DNA of 64,000 nt, taken from NCBI GenBank assembly GCA_027186245.1, contig CP114500.1:5962001-6026000 (forward strand), written 5' to 3'. A program made the position numbers and the translations under genes. The stretch comes from Coriaria nepalensis (Eukaryota > Streptophyta > Magnoliopsida > Cucurbitales > Coriariaceae). A model generated the notes under the pieces. That model saw only the letters and a list, made by a program, of their open reading frames with translations, was not told where the DNA came from and did not search any database. Shown here in pieces: positions 11,401-22,766 of the stretch (within the stretch, counting starts at the first letter, position 1; every line of letters starts with the position of its first letter).

Positions 11401-14400
11401 TGAATCGACTACCAAGAGTAGACAAGCTCAAACTGCCAGTAGTAGTATTTCTATTTTTGTTAAAAATAAAGTAATGTTATGGTACTATAGGTTAGGTCAT
11501 TCTCGTTTTCCTTACCTTAAGCATTTGTTTCCTTCTTTCTGTAAAGACAATAATGTTAACCCAATATCTCTTCAGTGTGAACCATGTCAATTATCAAAAT
11601 ATCAGAGAGCTTCTTATAAATCTCATTCCTATTAAGCTTCTAGACTATTTTATTTAATTCACAGTGATATTTAGGGACCCTCTAGAGTAACAACTGTTTC
11701 GAGTACTAGATGGTTTATCTCCTTTATTGATGAGACCATATTAGGATATGTTGGGTATTTTTAATAAAAGAAAAAGCCGAAGTTGCTAAAAAATTCGAAG
11801 AATTCTATTATATGATTGAAAATCAGTTCCAAACACAAATCCAAGTTCTTAGAACTGATAATGGCAAAGAATACTTTAATTCAATCCTAAATGAGTTCTT
11901 GACAGAAAAATGCATTCTTCATTAATCTACCAGTTATGATACCTCTCAACAAAATGGGATAACTGAAAGGAAAAATAGACACCTATTTAAAGTTACTAGA
12001 TCAATCATGTTTACTATGGGGTCCTTAAATATCTATGGGGGGAAGCAGAGTTCCCACTAAGGTACTAGAATATCAAACTCCTATAAACAAACTACTAGAA
12101 ACATTTCCTTATATTAAGATATTCAACTCCTTATCTCTTAGAATTTTTGGCTGCACAGTTTTTGTTCATATACACAAACACAACCAGTCAAAACTTGATC
12201 CTAAAATTGAAAAGTGCTATTCTCCAAATCAAAAAGGGTATAAATGTTATCATCCTACGTTAAAAAAATTGTTTGTGAGTATGGATGTAACTTTCTTTGA
12301 AGACACACTTTACTTTACCGAAAATTCTCTTAAGGGGGAGAGTAATTCAATGATGGAAGATAATTTTTGGGAAACTTCAAATTCTTTACCTCTACCAATT
12401 CTAGATTTGCCTACTCAAAATGTCGCTCAATCTAGTAACCTACCTGACCCTTCCTTAATGGGGAATTAGAAGAGGAAGTGTTTATGGATTTACCCCTGGT
12501 TTTGAAGAACATTATGGGACAAAGAAGATTTGCAAGGTAAGAAAGTCACTATATGGCCTAAAACAATCATGTAGGGCATGGTTCGATCGCTTGACTAAGT
12601 CTCTAAAGGGCAGTGGATATCACCAAATTCAAGCATATCATACGTTATTTGTTAAGCATTCTAGGGATGGTAAGATTGCTGTTCTCATTGTCTATGTGGA
12701 TGATATGATCCTAGTGATGTAGATGAACTAGAAAGGTTGAAGAAGTTTCTGGCCACAGAATTTGAAATAAAAGACCTTGGATCTGTGAAGTATTTTTTGG
12801 GAATGAAATTTGTAAGATCTAAGAAGTGATTTTTTTTTCTCAAAGGAAGTATGTTCTTGACTGGCTTAAGGAAACAAGTTATCTTGGGTGCAAAACGGTT
12901 GAAACTCCTATGGAAGCAAACTTCAAGTTAGAGGCAACAAGTTCAGATAGGATGGTGAATGGGGAACAATTTCAAAGGCTAGTGGGAAGACTTATCTACC
13001 TATCTCATACTAGGCTAGATATAGCGTTTGTAGTAAGTGTTGTGAGTCAATTCATGCACTCACCTGGAGAAGAACAATTTGATGCCGTTTACAGAATACT
13101 CAAGTATCTAAAAGGAAAATCGGGAAGAAGATTACTATTCCAGAATCATGGACATATTAGGATTGAAGCATTTACATATGTTGACTAGGCAGGTAGAATA
13201 ACTGATAGAAGGTCTACCTTAGGCTACTGTACTTATGTTGGTGAAAATTTAGTAATTTGGAGAAGTAAAAAACAGAATGTAGTAGCAAGAAGTAGTGCAG
13301 AAGCTGAGTTTAGGGCGGTTGCTCAAGGGATTTGTGAAATACTATTCTCAAAAGGCTGCTTGAAGACTTAAAACTCTCGAGTACTATTCCTATGACACTT
13401 TACTGTGATAATAAAGCCGCTATTAATATTACTCATAATCCGGTTCAGCATGATATGACTAAACATGTGGAGATTGATAGACATTTCATGAAAGAGAAGT
13501 TGGAAGAAGGTATAGTGTGTATGTCGTATATTCCTACAGATCAATAAGTGACAGATATCTTTACTAACGTACTACAAAAGATTCATTTCGACAAGTTGAT
13601 ATGCAAGCTGGGTTTACTAGACATTTTTGAACCAGCTTGAGGGGGAGTGTTGGAAATAAGAAAGGATAATGTTAGGATTTGGTTAGAGAAATCTGAGGAG
13701 AAATATTAGAAAAATATTAGGAAGAGAAATCTTAGAATATTTTCCTAAAGATATGCGATTGTAAATTAGTTGTTAAGATCTTACCTTAACTAGTCTAGGG
13801 TTTCTAGTGTATAAATATCCTATGTATGTAATATGTAAATTTTTAGAGTAAATTATTAAAGTTTTCATCTAGTAACCTCTAAAAGATGCCTATTTTTTTT
13901 CTAAGCCACTCCATTTTGTTGTGAGGTATCCACACAATAACTTTGCTGAAAAATATCCATTTTTGAAAGGAAACTACCAAGAATTGAATTGAAGTAGTCT
14001 TTCACGTTATCTGTTTTGAGAATTTGAATTTTGGCATGAATGTGAGTTTGGATTATATTATAGAAGTTCATGAAAATTTGACTTCAAATTTTTCTTTCAT
14101 CAAAAATATCTGGGACACACTTGTATGATCATCTATATATGAGATAAACCATCTAGAGCCTATAACATTTTTTATCTTTGATGACCCATAAACATCACTA
14201 TGTATCATTGAAAATGGGTGAGATGATTCATAAGACAGTGTTGAATATGGACTATGAACATGTTTGGATAACTGGCAAATTTCACATGAGAAAACTTTGG
14301 AATTTTTATTGAATAAGAAAGGAAAAAGCTTTCGAAGGCACATGAAATTTGGATGCCCTAAGCGATAGTCCAATAACATAACATCACTATCATTATTTGA

Positions 14401-17400
14401 AACTGAAACAGAGTAGGATTGTTTCTCACAAATTTTCATTTGAGGTTGTCTCTTAGGAAGATCTTCAACCTTGACGATATAAAGACCCGAACACATCAAT
14501 ATTGACAACATCCTCACCGAATCCAAATCCTGAAAAACACAACAATTTTGGGAGAAGTTAGCAACACAGTTCTTATCTGAGTGAGTTTACTGATAGATAG
14601 TAAATTACAATCTAGATTTTGATCCAAAAAAATTGGATCAAGAGTGAGATTCTTAGAAATCATATTAGATCCTATGCTAACCACTTTTGAGAGAGAACCA
14701 TTTGCAATCCGAACAGGAAAGTATCCCGAACACTGTTTATAGTTTATAAGGATTGAAGCATCCCCAGTCATGTGGTCTGAAGCTCTGGAGTCAACAATCT
14801 ATTGATTCAATTTTAGGCTCCTTGCCTTTAAAGCAGTTATGAAATAACCTTTTTGTGCCAAGGATCCTGATCCAATTATGGAGTTGGAGGATGATGAACC
14901 TTAAGTTGGTTGGTTGATCAATTTATGAAGAAGTTCAAGTTGCTCTTTACTGAACAAGACTGGTTTAGGAACAACAGTTTTTTCTTCGATAGAAGCTTGA
15001 TGTCCTCGGCTTTCTCTTAGTTTCCAATCTGCAGGCTTGCCATGAATCTTCCAACAAGTTTCCTTTGTATGACTTGAACGCTTACAATGATCACACTAAG
15101 GTCTTCCTCCTCTCCTTTGGTTGTTGTTGAATGAATGAGATTGACCATGTACTGCAAGTGTAGAACTTTCAGGTTGCGGCTGAGTGATCTTCGAACCCAT
15201 CATGACCTTCTTTCAACTTTCCTCTCGGCGGACTTCCGAGACTACCTCACGAACATTAAGAAGAGGTTTGGTGGCCAAGATTCTGCCACATACTTCATCA
15301 AGTTCTTTATTTCATCATAGTAAAAACTTGTAGATAGGTCTCCTTTCCACAATCTGTTTGTACTTGACATGCTAGCATCTTCTTAACACCTTCAGTCATG
15401 GTTCTCAAAGAAATCTAAACCTCTGCCAGTGCCTATTTAGAAGCATGAAGTATTGAGTGTTCGAACGATCTCCTTAACGGAGATCATGAAGAATTTATTC
15501 TATCTCAAATATCTCCACAATATCTTCTTATTAGTGTACATCACTTTGGCTGACGCCCATATTTTTTGTACTATCTCATAGAGCATGAAATCCTCCCCAA
15601 TATCATTGGTCATTGAATTTATCAATCATGACATGACCATGTTATTTTCAGTTTTCCATCTCTTGAACTTTGGATCTCCTTTGCTGGTTGAACTGTTGCA
15701 CCAGAAGATAATCTTCCCTACTGTTGCCATTAACGAACATCATTATTGAATGTGACCATTGAATATAATTCTGTCCATTCAGTTTATGTCCCGTAATAGG
15801 CTGAACCAAACTATCTGAAGCACCATGGTTGATTGAATTAGAAATCCCATGGCTGTTGTCAGAGATTTCATGCTCACTTTTGGTTTCAGATGTTTCAGAT
15901 GCACTAGGCTTTTCCTTGTTTATGGCCATCCCGCACTTAGTCATGGCCGGATGGCCGGAGGCCGGAGTACAAGGTTTAGACTACCAGCTCTGATACCATG
16001 AAGATTTCAGAGAGAATAGAAATAGGAAAATAATTCTTCTCTTATTTCTCATCTAATGTTTATAGCATAACCCTAAGAAATATGTAGAATAGCAAACACT
16101 AGGAAATCCCTAAAAACTAGGAGGGAAAATATACAACTAATATAAAGAAGGAAAAACATATAACTAACATATCTAACTAAGGAAAATAAGATATTCTACA
16201 TAATAACACAATATTTCTACAGTATGTATGGCACTCTGCACTGTCTCTGTTGATGGTCCTTATAGCACCCGTTCCCTTGGAAGGAGCCCCATTTTTGTTT
16301 TGTTATTATCATATTATCTATTGCATTGCTATCTACTATGGTGATTGTGTCCATCTACTTATTGTTACTATTACTCTCCTTGTTAATATAACTAGGCCAA
16401 TCACCATGAAATTGAGTTTCATAATTCTCATAGAGTGGACGCTATCTGATCTATATAAATTTGTATTATTTAGTGTCTACCAATATTGTTACTGCTTTAC
16501 TCCTTTGATGGCAATTTTCATGATGGTCTGAATGCGTTTTACTAAATGTGATTTAGTCTCAACCTACCTATCATACACAACTTAAAATAGACTGTTGTCC
16601 ATCTTTTCTACAGGTTTCACCAGGTGGACAGTGATGATATGACCATTGCTGTTAACTTTTGGTGGCAGTCCCTCATAATGTCTAGTGTGATGGAACATAT
16701 GGATGCATATTATCTACGCATAATACTTAGAAGGTTCTTCTGTTTTGCCTTCACTGATATAAAAGACTGTGTACTGCTGGCGCTATCAGCTAACCTGGTT
16801 TCTATTTTGATTTCATATTTCATTTGCATGTTGGATGACTCAACTGTTTGAATTGAAGATTGGTGGACAGGGAAATGGTATGTAACTTTGAATTGTGTGT
16901 TTTTCCTGTAGACATTGTCCTAATCATTGACCTAGTTATGACTATGTGCATGGGTTACTGAATATATACGGAGAAGGTTTCGTGTTCTATTTTTCAACAA
17001 AAGAATATCTGTTTAACTTTGCAGCATTTCTTTTGTTGACATGATTATAACCAGATATAGTTTGATTGCTTGCACAAGCTTGCCTATAACTAGCAGATGA
17101 ATAGCAATTTATTATCAACATGCGTCTGTTGTTGATTTTGTATTGAAGATTTCTAGTAATTTTGACAGCTACTTGTGGAGATATTCAGTTTCTGAAAAAA
17201 TTTTCTTTTTTGGCTATCTACTTTTCATGCTTAAAGTAAATTTGGACTGGATTTCAAAAATGAATAGTTCAGTCTGGCTGGTCTTTATTAATGTCATTTA
17301 TCCATTATCTTTTTGCTTCCATGATTTCATTTTCATTCTTATAAATGTTATCATTGAGCCCTTTATATTTGTTTAAATCTTAAAATTAGGACAGAACCAC

Positions 17401-20186
17401 GTCTTACTGAAAGATTCTTCTACTGCATTTGCTGATGGATACACATATGATAAGCCTAATTACAGAGGAAAAGGTCACCAGTGATTCTATCATTTCTTAT
17501 GATTATTTCATTTTGATTTCCTCTCTCTCTCTCTGAACTGAAAAAAAATTCAAAATTTATAGCTCAAGTTAGTGCCACTGGAATTTTGTGGTAACTAACA
17601 TTCTTGATCTAATGAACATAAGAAGGTGTCAAAGATTTGGATCATAAAAATAAGATGAAGATTTTGAAGGGGAAAGAGCTACAGCAGAGGGTTGGCCGAC
17701 AGGAACTGGAACCTGTTGCTCTCCAGGCTCTTCACGAGCTTGTTGCAATAATCCATGAACATGTTAGCGTCGGGGATCAGAGCCAAACGTCACAATCCAC
17801 TCCCACAAATGATCCTGCAACTATCGTAAAAGATGAAGGCATGACAGGAAAGAAGAATAAGTTAGTTTGCTTGGATGATGATATAGTTGCTAGTACCATT
17901 TGGAACTTGGAACCATGTGTTCTACAAAGTGTCTTACTTGCCATGGCTGTGAGATTTTACTTTCAACTTTCTTTGAAACTAATTTACTTTCTAATGCATC
18001 AAAGATTTAATGGACTATCTGTTTAGGTTGGGCTTAATCTATTTCTGGATTCTAAAACTTTTCTCCCTTGTTCTCTCCTTTTATCTTCTTTTCACTTTTC
18101 TTTGTTTCTTCCTTGGTTTATGTCCTTTATGCTTCCTTTTTCCAGCATAATTTCCCTAGAACCTTGGAAGCTCTTATACTGCACTTGCTCTCACCTGTTG
18201 GAGCAGAAGTTCTTACAAGGAAATTTGACGAGATGGATCAAAGCATGGATGACAAAGACCAGTTAATGCCAACTTCAAATTATGTTTTTTTTTGTATTTT
18301 AATTCTGTGTTATTATCGATAGAAGAAAAACATCATTACTGATTTTGATTCATTATGAATTCAGGACAAGTTTTTATGAGATCTTTTATGGTGCATTTGA
18401 TGACCAATTTGCTGCAATGGATGCGATTCTGAACGGGAAAGAGTCATTTGCACGTCAGGTAATGCTACTCTAATTGATTCATTTCTTTTGATGCCTGATT
18501 TATGGACAGTTTTGCTGTTTATCAAGATTTATTTTGGGTGGCATTACTTATCTTCTGTGTTCCCTGTCAGGGCATGGAATTCATTTAAAATAATTCACAA
18601 GCCTGTTAGCCTAGACTTCTAGTTTGCAATCATATAGGTGCTCGAGAGTTGGGTCAAATACCATGCACCAGTCATTCATCTCGATCCCATCCCTTTTTGG
18701 TTACAAATAGCTGCCTAATATTGCAAACACCGGCTTTAGTCTCAAGTAACCATTTTGCAATATGTTTTCTGTTTCCTACAAAATTATGTTGCTATTATAG
18801 ATTCATTTCTGGTATGTTACTAAATTTTGTTGCTGTCATGAGATTCTGTTGTGGTATGTTTATATCTGATTACCATTTGATCATTTAATGGTTTTATTAT
18901 ATGGAATATGCATGAATATGGGTACCGTATTCCTTAGTTTGGGTCGTCAGAGTCGGAATTGGAGATGTAAGGCCATTACACCTTTGGAATATGGTGATAG
19001 ACAAGTTTACATGGATAAGAAGGAAGAGTAACGTAGAAAGTTAAAATGTCCATAGTTCTGGTGGTGGCCTGCCCGGGAGAAATGTGGGCTGAAAATTTTG
19101 TATTATTGTTTCTGTGTTAACTTCCCAAAGGTTCTCTAATTTCAGTTTATCTCTGCTATCATTTTCTAGTTGGGCGAGTCCTTTGCTTGTTAACCTTTTT
19201 GTCTGCTTGACTCTGAAGTTCCACGTGTCTAAGGCCATGGAAATTGTTAGAATTTCTAACTCAAATAGTCTAGTAGAACTCTGTTTAAGATATATTTAGT
19301 TTCCAGTAGGTTATTGTTCATAATATTATAAATAGCCCATTAGTCTATGTAGTTAAATTATATTTCCATCTACCAATGAATTTTAACAGTATTCTTTGAA
19401 CTCCAACTTTCCATTTTGGGACTCCAAAAGGCCAAATTACCGTTGGTGCTATAGCCAATATAGCTCTATCCTTCGTGGTCGACATAACTCTATACCAAGC
19501 ACACCCTAAATCTTGTTGATGGATTTTATATTTCCCAAGTACAGTTTTACAGGATATTGTCCTGAATATTATTTATCCAACTTTTCCACCTCTGATTCTC
19601 CCCCGACTAACTTTATTTTTCTCCAGCTTTCCCTTTTTCGTTGTCCTATTTCCTGTTTGATTATTATATTTTTACACACGATCTCCATATAGACATGCTC
19701 TAGTTCACCGGCATATCTATCTTTCTTATACTTGTTAGGAAATTACAAAGCATCCTCCATTGTCGGTGCAGATATGTCATTATGATATTGAATTGATTGC
19801 GATGGTCTATTGATGGCTGATCATTCTGTGTTGTAAGAGGCTTATTTTTACACTATATAAAATACATCAATCATTGAAATAACAGAGGGCACTCTGCAAA
19901 TGACCGAACAACATGAGGTCTTGTGTTCGACTTTCTCCCTTTTTGTTGTTGTTGCTTGCTTATATTGTTCACAATTGCGTGAAAGGCGATGTTTTCTAGG
20001 TTCTAGAAGATAGAATCCATGATGGGTGATATTAATTGAGTACATTGAGATGCAAAGAATTATTATTTATTTCTCCTGCAGGCTTTCCGGAACGTGTTGG
20101 ATAAATATTTGGGAACAAATTTGGATGAGGTTAAACCATGCTTAGATTCCTCAAGGAAGTTGGTCCCATCAGAATCTTGTGAGTAA
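2441..20186 (+). CDS. JMJ31: JmjC-domain Fe(II)/2-oxoglutarate oxygenase, JMJ31-like
   Basis: Fifteen exons read in one frame to a 555-residue protein: 2441-2530, 2613-2690, 2963-3046, 3169-3339, 3521-3589, 3695-3821, 4589-4661, 4829-4945, 16614-16733, 16859-16877, 17395-17473, 17623-17948, 18146-18261, 18365-18458 and 20082-20186. All junctions are GT-AG and phases agree throughout. The start, MEESLHIQRFEHP, matches the plant JMJ31 N-terminus. The JmjC core has INLWMN, then the metal-binding H-x-D pair in STHYDPHHNLL (His190, Asp192) and the third ligand in IPEGWFHQVDS (His272). The C-terminal part, residues 280-555, is plant-typical with no domain I can name. Relatives of this small JmjC class act as hydroxylases or demethylases, but the substrate of this protein is not shown by sequence. 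Intron 8 is swollen to 11,668 bp by nested Copia elements. Without them it would be about 620 bp. Exon 10 is a 19-nt microexon that restores LVDREM. The reading frame is intact, so the gene is probably functional if intron 8 is still spliced. Confidence 0.88.
5181..5403 (-). repeat. 3' LTR of Copia A
   Basis: This is a direct repeat of 15999-16221. On the minus strand it starts TGTAGAAATATT and ends AAATCTTCA. The adjacent minus-strand purine tract, AGCTTGAGAGGGAG, lies at 5404-5417, which fixes the orientation. GTATG precedes it. Confidence 0.92.
5404..7894 (-). pseudogene. Broken Copia A pol: integrase end, RT and RNase H
   Basis: Read on the minus strand from right to left: the start of integrase (about 7810-7894), the integrase-RT linker (7120-7506), the RT core (6540-6890: GCKWIFIIKYQADGS, then ETFAPVAKLNTIRVLLSLA, DIKNDFLNGDLEEEVYMEIP), the RT end (6099-6341: DLGNLKYFLGMEI) and an RNase H relic (5440-6062) with stops. 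It is disabled by several stops and frameshifts, including a stop just after RLET at 6540. The integrase is cut exactly where the LTR of element B starts at 7895. B carries a closely related copy of the same segments. Confidence 0.85.
7895..8111 (-). repeat. 3' LTR of Copia B
   Basis: A 217-bp LTR very similar to the A LTRs, bounded by TG and CA. The minus-strand purine tract next to it reads AGCTTGAGGAGAAG (8112-8125). The 5 bp before it are GTGAA. A matching GTGAA at the lost 5' end cannot be tested. Confidence 0.85.
8112..10233 (-). pseudogene. Copia B RNase H and reverse transcriptase, broken
   Basis: RNase H at 8119-8478 is an open frame of 119 codons, from about SRVEAEHRVLALEICEVIWL through MFYDNLATISIA to the usual ADILTKALP tail. 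RT follows on the minus strand at 8614-9705: the pieces at 8614-8796 (HTRSGIGYSVSVVSQFM), 8800-9075 (LGNLKYFLGMEI) and 9154-9705 (ETFAPVAKLNTIRVLLSLA, DIKNAFLNGDLEEEVY, SLYGLKQFPRAWF). The linker before RT is at 9732-10133. Stops and frame changes separate the pieces, and the YVDD-region is lost between 9075 and 9154. It is better preserved than A, as expected for a later insertion. Confidence 0.83.
10234..13640 (+). pseudogene. Copia C gag-pol relic
   Basis: Gag (about 10234-11000) has a zinc-knuckle segment VWYDYCNRPRHTRATCWK in which the first Cys of CX2CX4HX4C is Tyr; D keeps Cys there. Protease follows with WIIDSGASDH (about 11066-11100), then the pre-integrase zinc region (LGHSRFPYLKHL, CEPCQLSK) to a stop at 11635. 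Integrase (11640-12030) carries stops. The linker is open at 12035-12469. RT then jumps to NGELEEEVFMDL-like sequence at about 12470, deleting roughly 700 bp relative to D. The RT end and RNase H (12826-13620) have further stops. It cannot encode an active polyprotein. Confidence 0.85.
13648..13867 (+). repeat. 3' LTR of Copia C
   Basis: A 220-bp LTR starting TGTTGGAAATAAG and ending AAAGTTTTCA, with a TATA-like GTATAAATATCC inside. It matches the 209-bp LTRs of D along most of its length with small insertions. TCTAG follows; the matching left duplication is lost with the 5' end. Confidence 0.85.
13868..15998 (-). pseudogene. Copia A/B gag, protease and integrase relic
   Basis: On the minus strand, right to left: gag start at 15648-15944 (MTKCGMAINKEKPSASETSE, later LNGQNYIQWSHSI), a degraded gag middle, a protease-like piece at 14514-14771 (after MTGDASILINYK), the pre-integrase and integrase start at 14068-14526 (LGHPNFMCLRKL, CEICQLSK, HSDVYGSSK, SYIDDHTS), then integrase sequence to 13868. 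The left end repeats sequence present at 7815-7894 of A but runs on past the point where A is interrupted, so near 13868 it probably derives from B. The right end must be A because it shares the target duplication. A switch point lies somewhere between. Confidence 0.75.
15987..15998 (-). other. Primer binding site of Copia A
   Basis: The 12 bases next to the right LTR read TGGTATCAGAGC on the minus strand, the usual plant Copia site complementary to the 3' end of initiator tRNA-Met. This fixes 15999-16221 as the 5' LTR. Confidence 0.9.
15999..16221 (-). repeat. 5' LTR of Copia A
   Basis: The 223-bp partner of 5181-5403, directly followed by GTATG (16222-16226), which completes the target duplication. 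Confidence 0.92.
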
Positions 20187-21598
20187 ATCGATGCTTCTTC
20201 GTGGCCAAAACCTTTTCTCTCAGCTGGTTACTTTTATGTGGTGAGTCATCCAATTTGTAGAATATCACTGACCTTTTCTTTTCTTCTTTAGAATCTGATT
20301 TAAATCATTACTAACACTGGGAATTACCACTTACATCAGCTGTTGTACAATATTTCAGATCCATGATACAGTATTTGCAGTGGAAAGTGGAAAACCTATA
20401 GTTGTAAATGGCTCAAATTCCTTGTAGTTCCTGAAGCTGATATTTTATATTATCTGACACGCTCTTGCATTACTGCATGGACAGTATCTTCACCGAGTGC
20501 CTGTTTTTTATTTTTTTTTTTAGCTTATTGGAAATCAATTTTTCATGTCAATAAAGATGAGAGAACCGTCACATGAAAGTGACTTTTGTGGTTATGATGA
20601 AATTTGATGTGTCACGTGGGCATGTACCATGTGTATACAAGAATTTCAATGAGGATGGAAAAAAACAAAACATAGAAATTTAAGGAAAGGACCACAAGCT
20701 TAGTAAAAAATAAACAGGTAGGACAAAACCCGAAAGGTGCAGCAGTCTAAGAGAACCAGGAATAAAGGTCATAACTCTTCATACAGCAACCAGATGTCGA
20801 ATCTTCTTTATCTTTTGAGCCCCCTAATCTCAGAAGATTAGTGAAATTTCTCAGATGTTTTATGAGGGCAGTAATTGCAATAGGATAGTTGGATAAGTGG
20901 TCTAGTTAGCTAGGAGCTGCTTTGTACAGTAATGGCGAGGCTTGAGAAACTGAACTTTTTCCATATTGCTAACATCTTTACTTTTATCTCTCCTCTCTTT
21001 CTCTTGATGACCATAATAACAAGATAGGGATTGAATATTATGCACTAGCATGATTAGAAAAAGGCAAAAACATCTTGAGCACAATTTTTAGGAAAAGTGG
21101 GTATGAAACTTTAGGCATTATTTTTATATCTCATTGAATGAAGAGTATTGGTTGTTGTATAGGGATTTGCAGCAGAAAATGGGAAAAAGGAAGAGAAAGC
21201 GTGGAAAAGGAGGAAGGACTGTGATAATAATTAGTACTGGGTAGAAGAAGAAGAAGAAAAAATGGGCTAAAGCCTAAAGGAAAGAAAGTTTGGTTGAGAT
21301 GAGATGAGATTCCCTGATGAAGTATGACAGGACATGCAAGTTAATGTTAAGAAAGGAGAAGAGGCTCTTTTAATTTTTTTTATATTTGTCTGGTTATGCA
21401 GCAGAGGCAGAGATAAAAGGGGAAAAAAAAGGAAAAAGAAAAAAAGAAAAAAATGATGCAGTCTTTTTTCACTAGGCAATTGGTATATTGTACCTCAACC
21501 CCTGCAACTTACATACATACTTTCTAAAAGCTAGGATATACCATAATGCCTCCTCATCCTTCTTTCACTAATCCCCAGGTACCTTCTCCCTCTCCCCC

Positions 21599-21679
<81 letters not shown>

Positions 21680-22459
21680 TATACTTATTATGTTTATGGT
21701 TTACTTTTTCTTTGACTAAGATGATGAGAATGATAGTTCAAAATTGTGTTTACCAGTTAAACATAAGAAGAGTCACTTTAGGAATCACATAAAGTGACAT
21801 ATAGGCTTCCCTCTTTGTGCTCTTTTTACACTTGCATATCAACAAAGAATAAGCCATTGCATATTTGCATGTGTGCATTTTGATTTTTGAACCATTTTTT
21901 TTTGGTTAAAGAAAATTTCAAATAGCCTGAGATTTAATTCTTTACGAGCAAGCAAAGCATATATTATGCTAATTGATCAGTGATGGAATGATTGTTATCT
22001 TAGTAAGTAGTATGAGTATTGGTTCTTGAATTTTGGGAAAAAAGCAAGGAAGGAGAGAAGTTTGAATAATAGGATTGTGATTGGGATTCAGACCACAAAG
22101 ACAAAAACAAAAGGGTGTATAGTATGTGATGTGGGGATGATGTATGTGCACAGAAATTGATAAAGGCTCTCTAATCAACCAGGAAAAACCAAAAAAGGCT
22201 TGTGTTTATTTTTCAAAGCTTCTTTGGTATCTTTTTCATAACCGTTGACATTTTTCTTTCTTTAATTTTTAATTTTTAATTTTTAATTTTTTGGTGCTTT
22301 CTTTTTTCTTTTTTCTTTTCTTTTCTTCATTGAGGATTACCACAAGTAAGTCCCGGACCACCACAAACAGCAAGGGATAGAGTTTTTCTCTAATTCCTTC
22401 GTGTGAATTGGAGGGAAACCTGTTTCTTCATATATGGCAATGGAAATTTAATCAATTTA
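20187..22459. other. Intergenic region downstream of the JMJ31-like gene
   Basis: It presumably holds the 3' UTR just after the stop at 20186. Beyond that I see no coding region: open frames at 20902-21084, 21267-21479 and 21969-22178 (all minus) are low complexity and carry no known motif. A C/CT/TA microsatellite lies at 21593-21676. Confidence 0.6.
21593..21676. repeat. Compound (C)n(CT)n(TA)n microsatellite
   Basis: A run of C changes to about 13 CT units and then to about 20 AT units. Compound runs like this are prone to length change and to assembly error. Confidence 0.95.
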
Positions 22460-22763
22460 GAGCCCGTTTGGAGTACTTATAAGCAGTCAAAACCGTTTAT
22501 TTTGTAAAATAAATAGTGTTGGGTGTTAGTAAAAAAAAAACTCCTTAATATATATATATATATTTTTTAAGTAAATACTTTTCTGCTTATTATTATTAAT
22601 AATTTTTTTTCCCATTCATAAGTTAGATACTTATCAAAATAAACATGTCTTAAACATCTTAGTTGACTTTCACTTATAATTATTTTTTAAGTATATATGT
22701 ATATATTTTCATAAATCACTTATCATTTAGAAGTACATTTTTTAAGCATTCCCAAACAGGCTC
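22460..22763. mobile_element. Tourist-like MITE (TTA target site)
   Basis: The 304-bp element begins GAGCCCGTTTGGAG and ends CCCAAACAGGCTC, an imperfect terminal inverted repeat of about 13 bp. It is flanked on both sides by TTA (22457-22459 and 22764-22766), the target duplication typical of Tourist/PIF-Harbinger elements. The interior is AT-rich and non-coding, as expected for a non-autonomous element. Confidence 0.8.
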
Positions 22764-22766
22764 TTA

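Larger units (their letters stand above)
10234..13867 (+). mobile_element. Copia C, 5'-truncated, same family as D
   Basis: A plus-strand Copia relic inserted in the A/B complex. It lacks its 5' LTR, primer site and the start of gag, beginning at about 10234 where it first aligns with the gag of element D (43-47 kb). It ends in a 3' LTR at 13648-13867, preceded by the purine tract GAGGGGGAG. The LTR sequence is clearly related to that of D. A further internal deletion removes most of the front of RT near 12465. It is sense to the host gene. Confidence 0.82.
5181..16221 (-). mobile_element. Outer Ty1/Copia element A (with nested B and C)
   Basis: The element is bounded by two 223-bp LTRs (5181-5403 and 15999-16221) that start TG and end CA, and flanked by the perfect target duplication GTATG (5176-5180 and 16222-16226). 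It lies antisense to the host gene. On the minus strand the order is 5' LTR at the right, a tRNA-Met-type primer site, gag, protease, integrase (broken), then RT and RNase H near the left LTR with a purine tract next to it. I count 11 mismatches between the two LTRs, about 5%, so the insertion is not recent. Its interior is interrupted by B and C and carries many stops. Its 11-kb length reflects the nested copies, since Copia elements are normally about 5 kb. Confidence 0.88.

Noticed and set aside
15987..15998. tRNA-like remnant at the Copia primer sites
   Set aside because: The 12-base match to the tRNA-Met 3' end is the normal primer binding site, not a tRNA gene.
16624..16851. 75-codon frame as a separate gene
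   Set aside because: Its first part is exon 9 of the JMJ31-like gene; the rest reads into intron 9.
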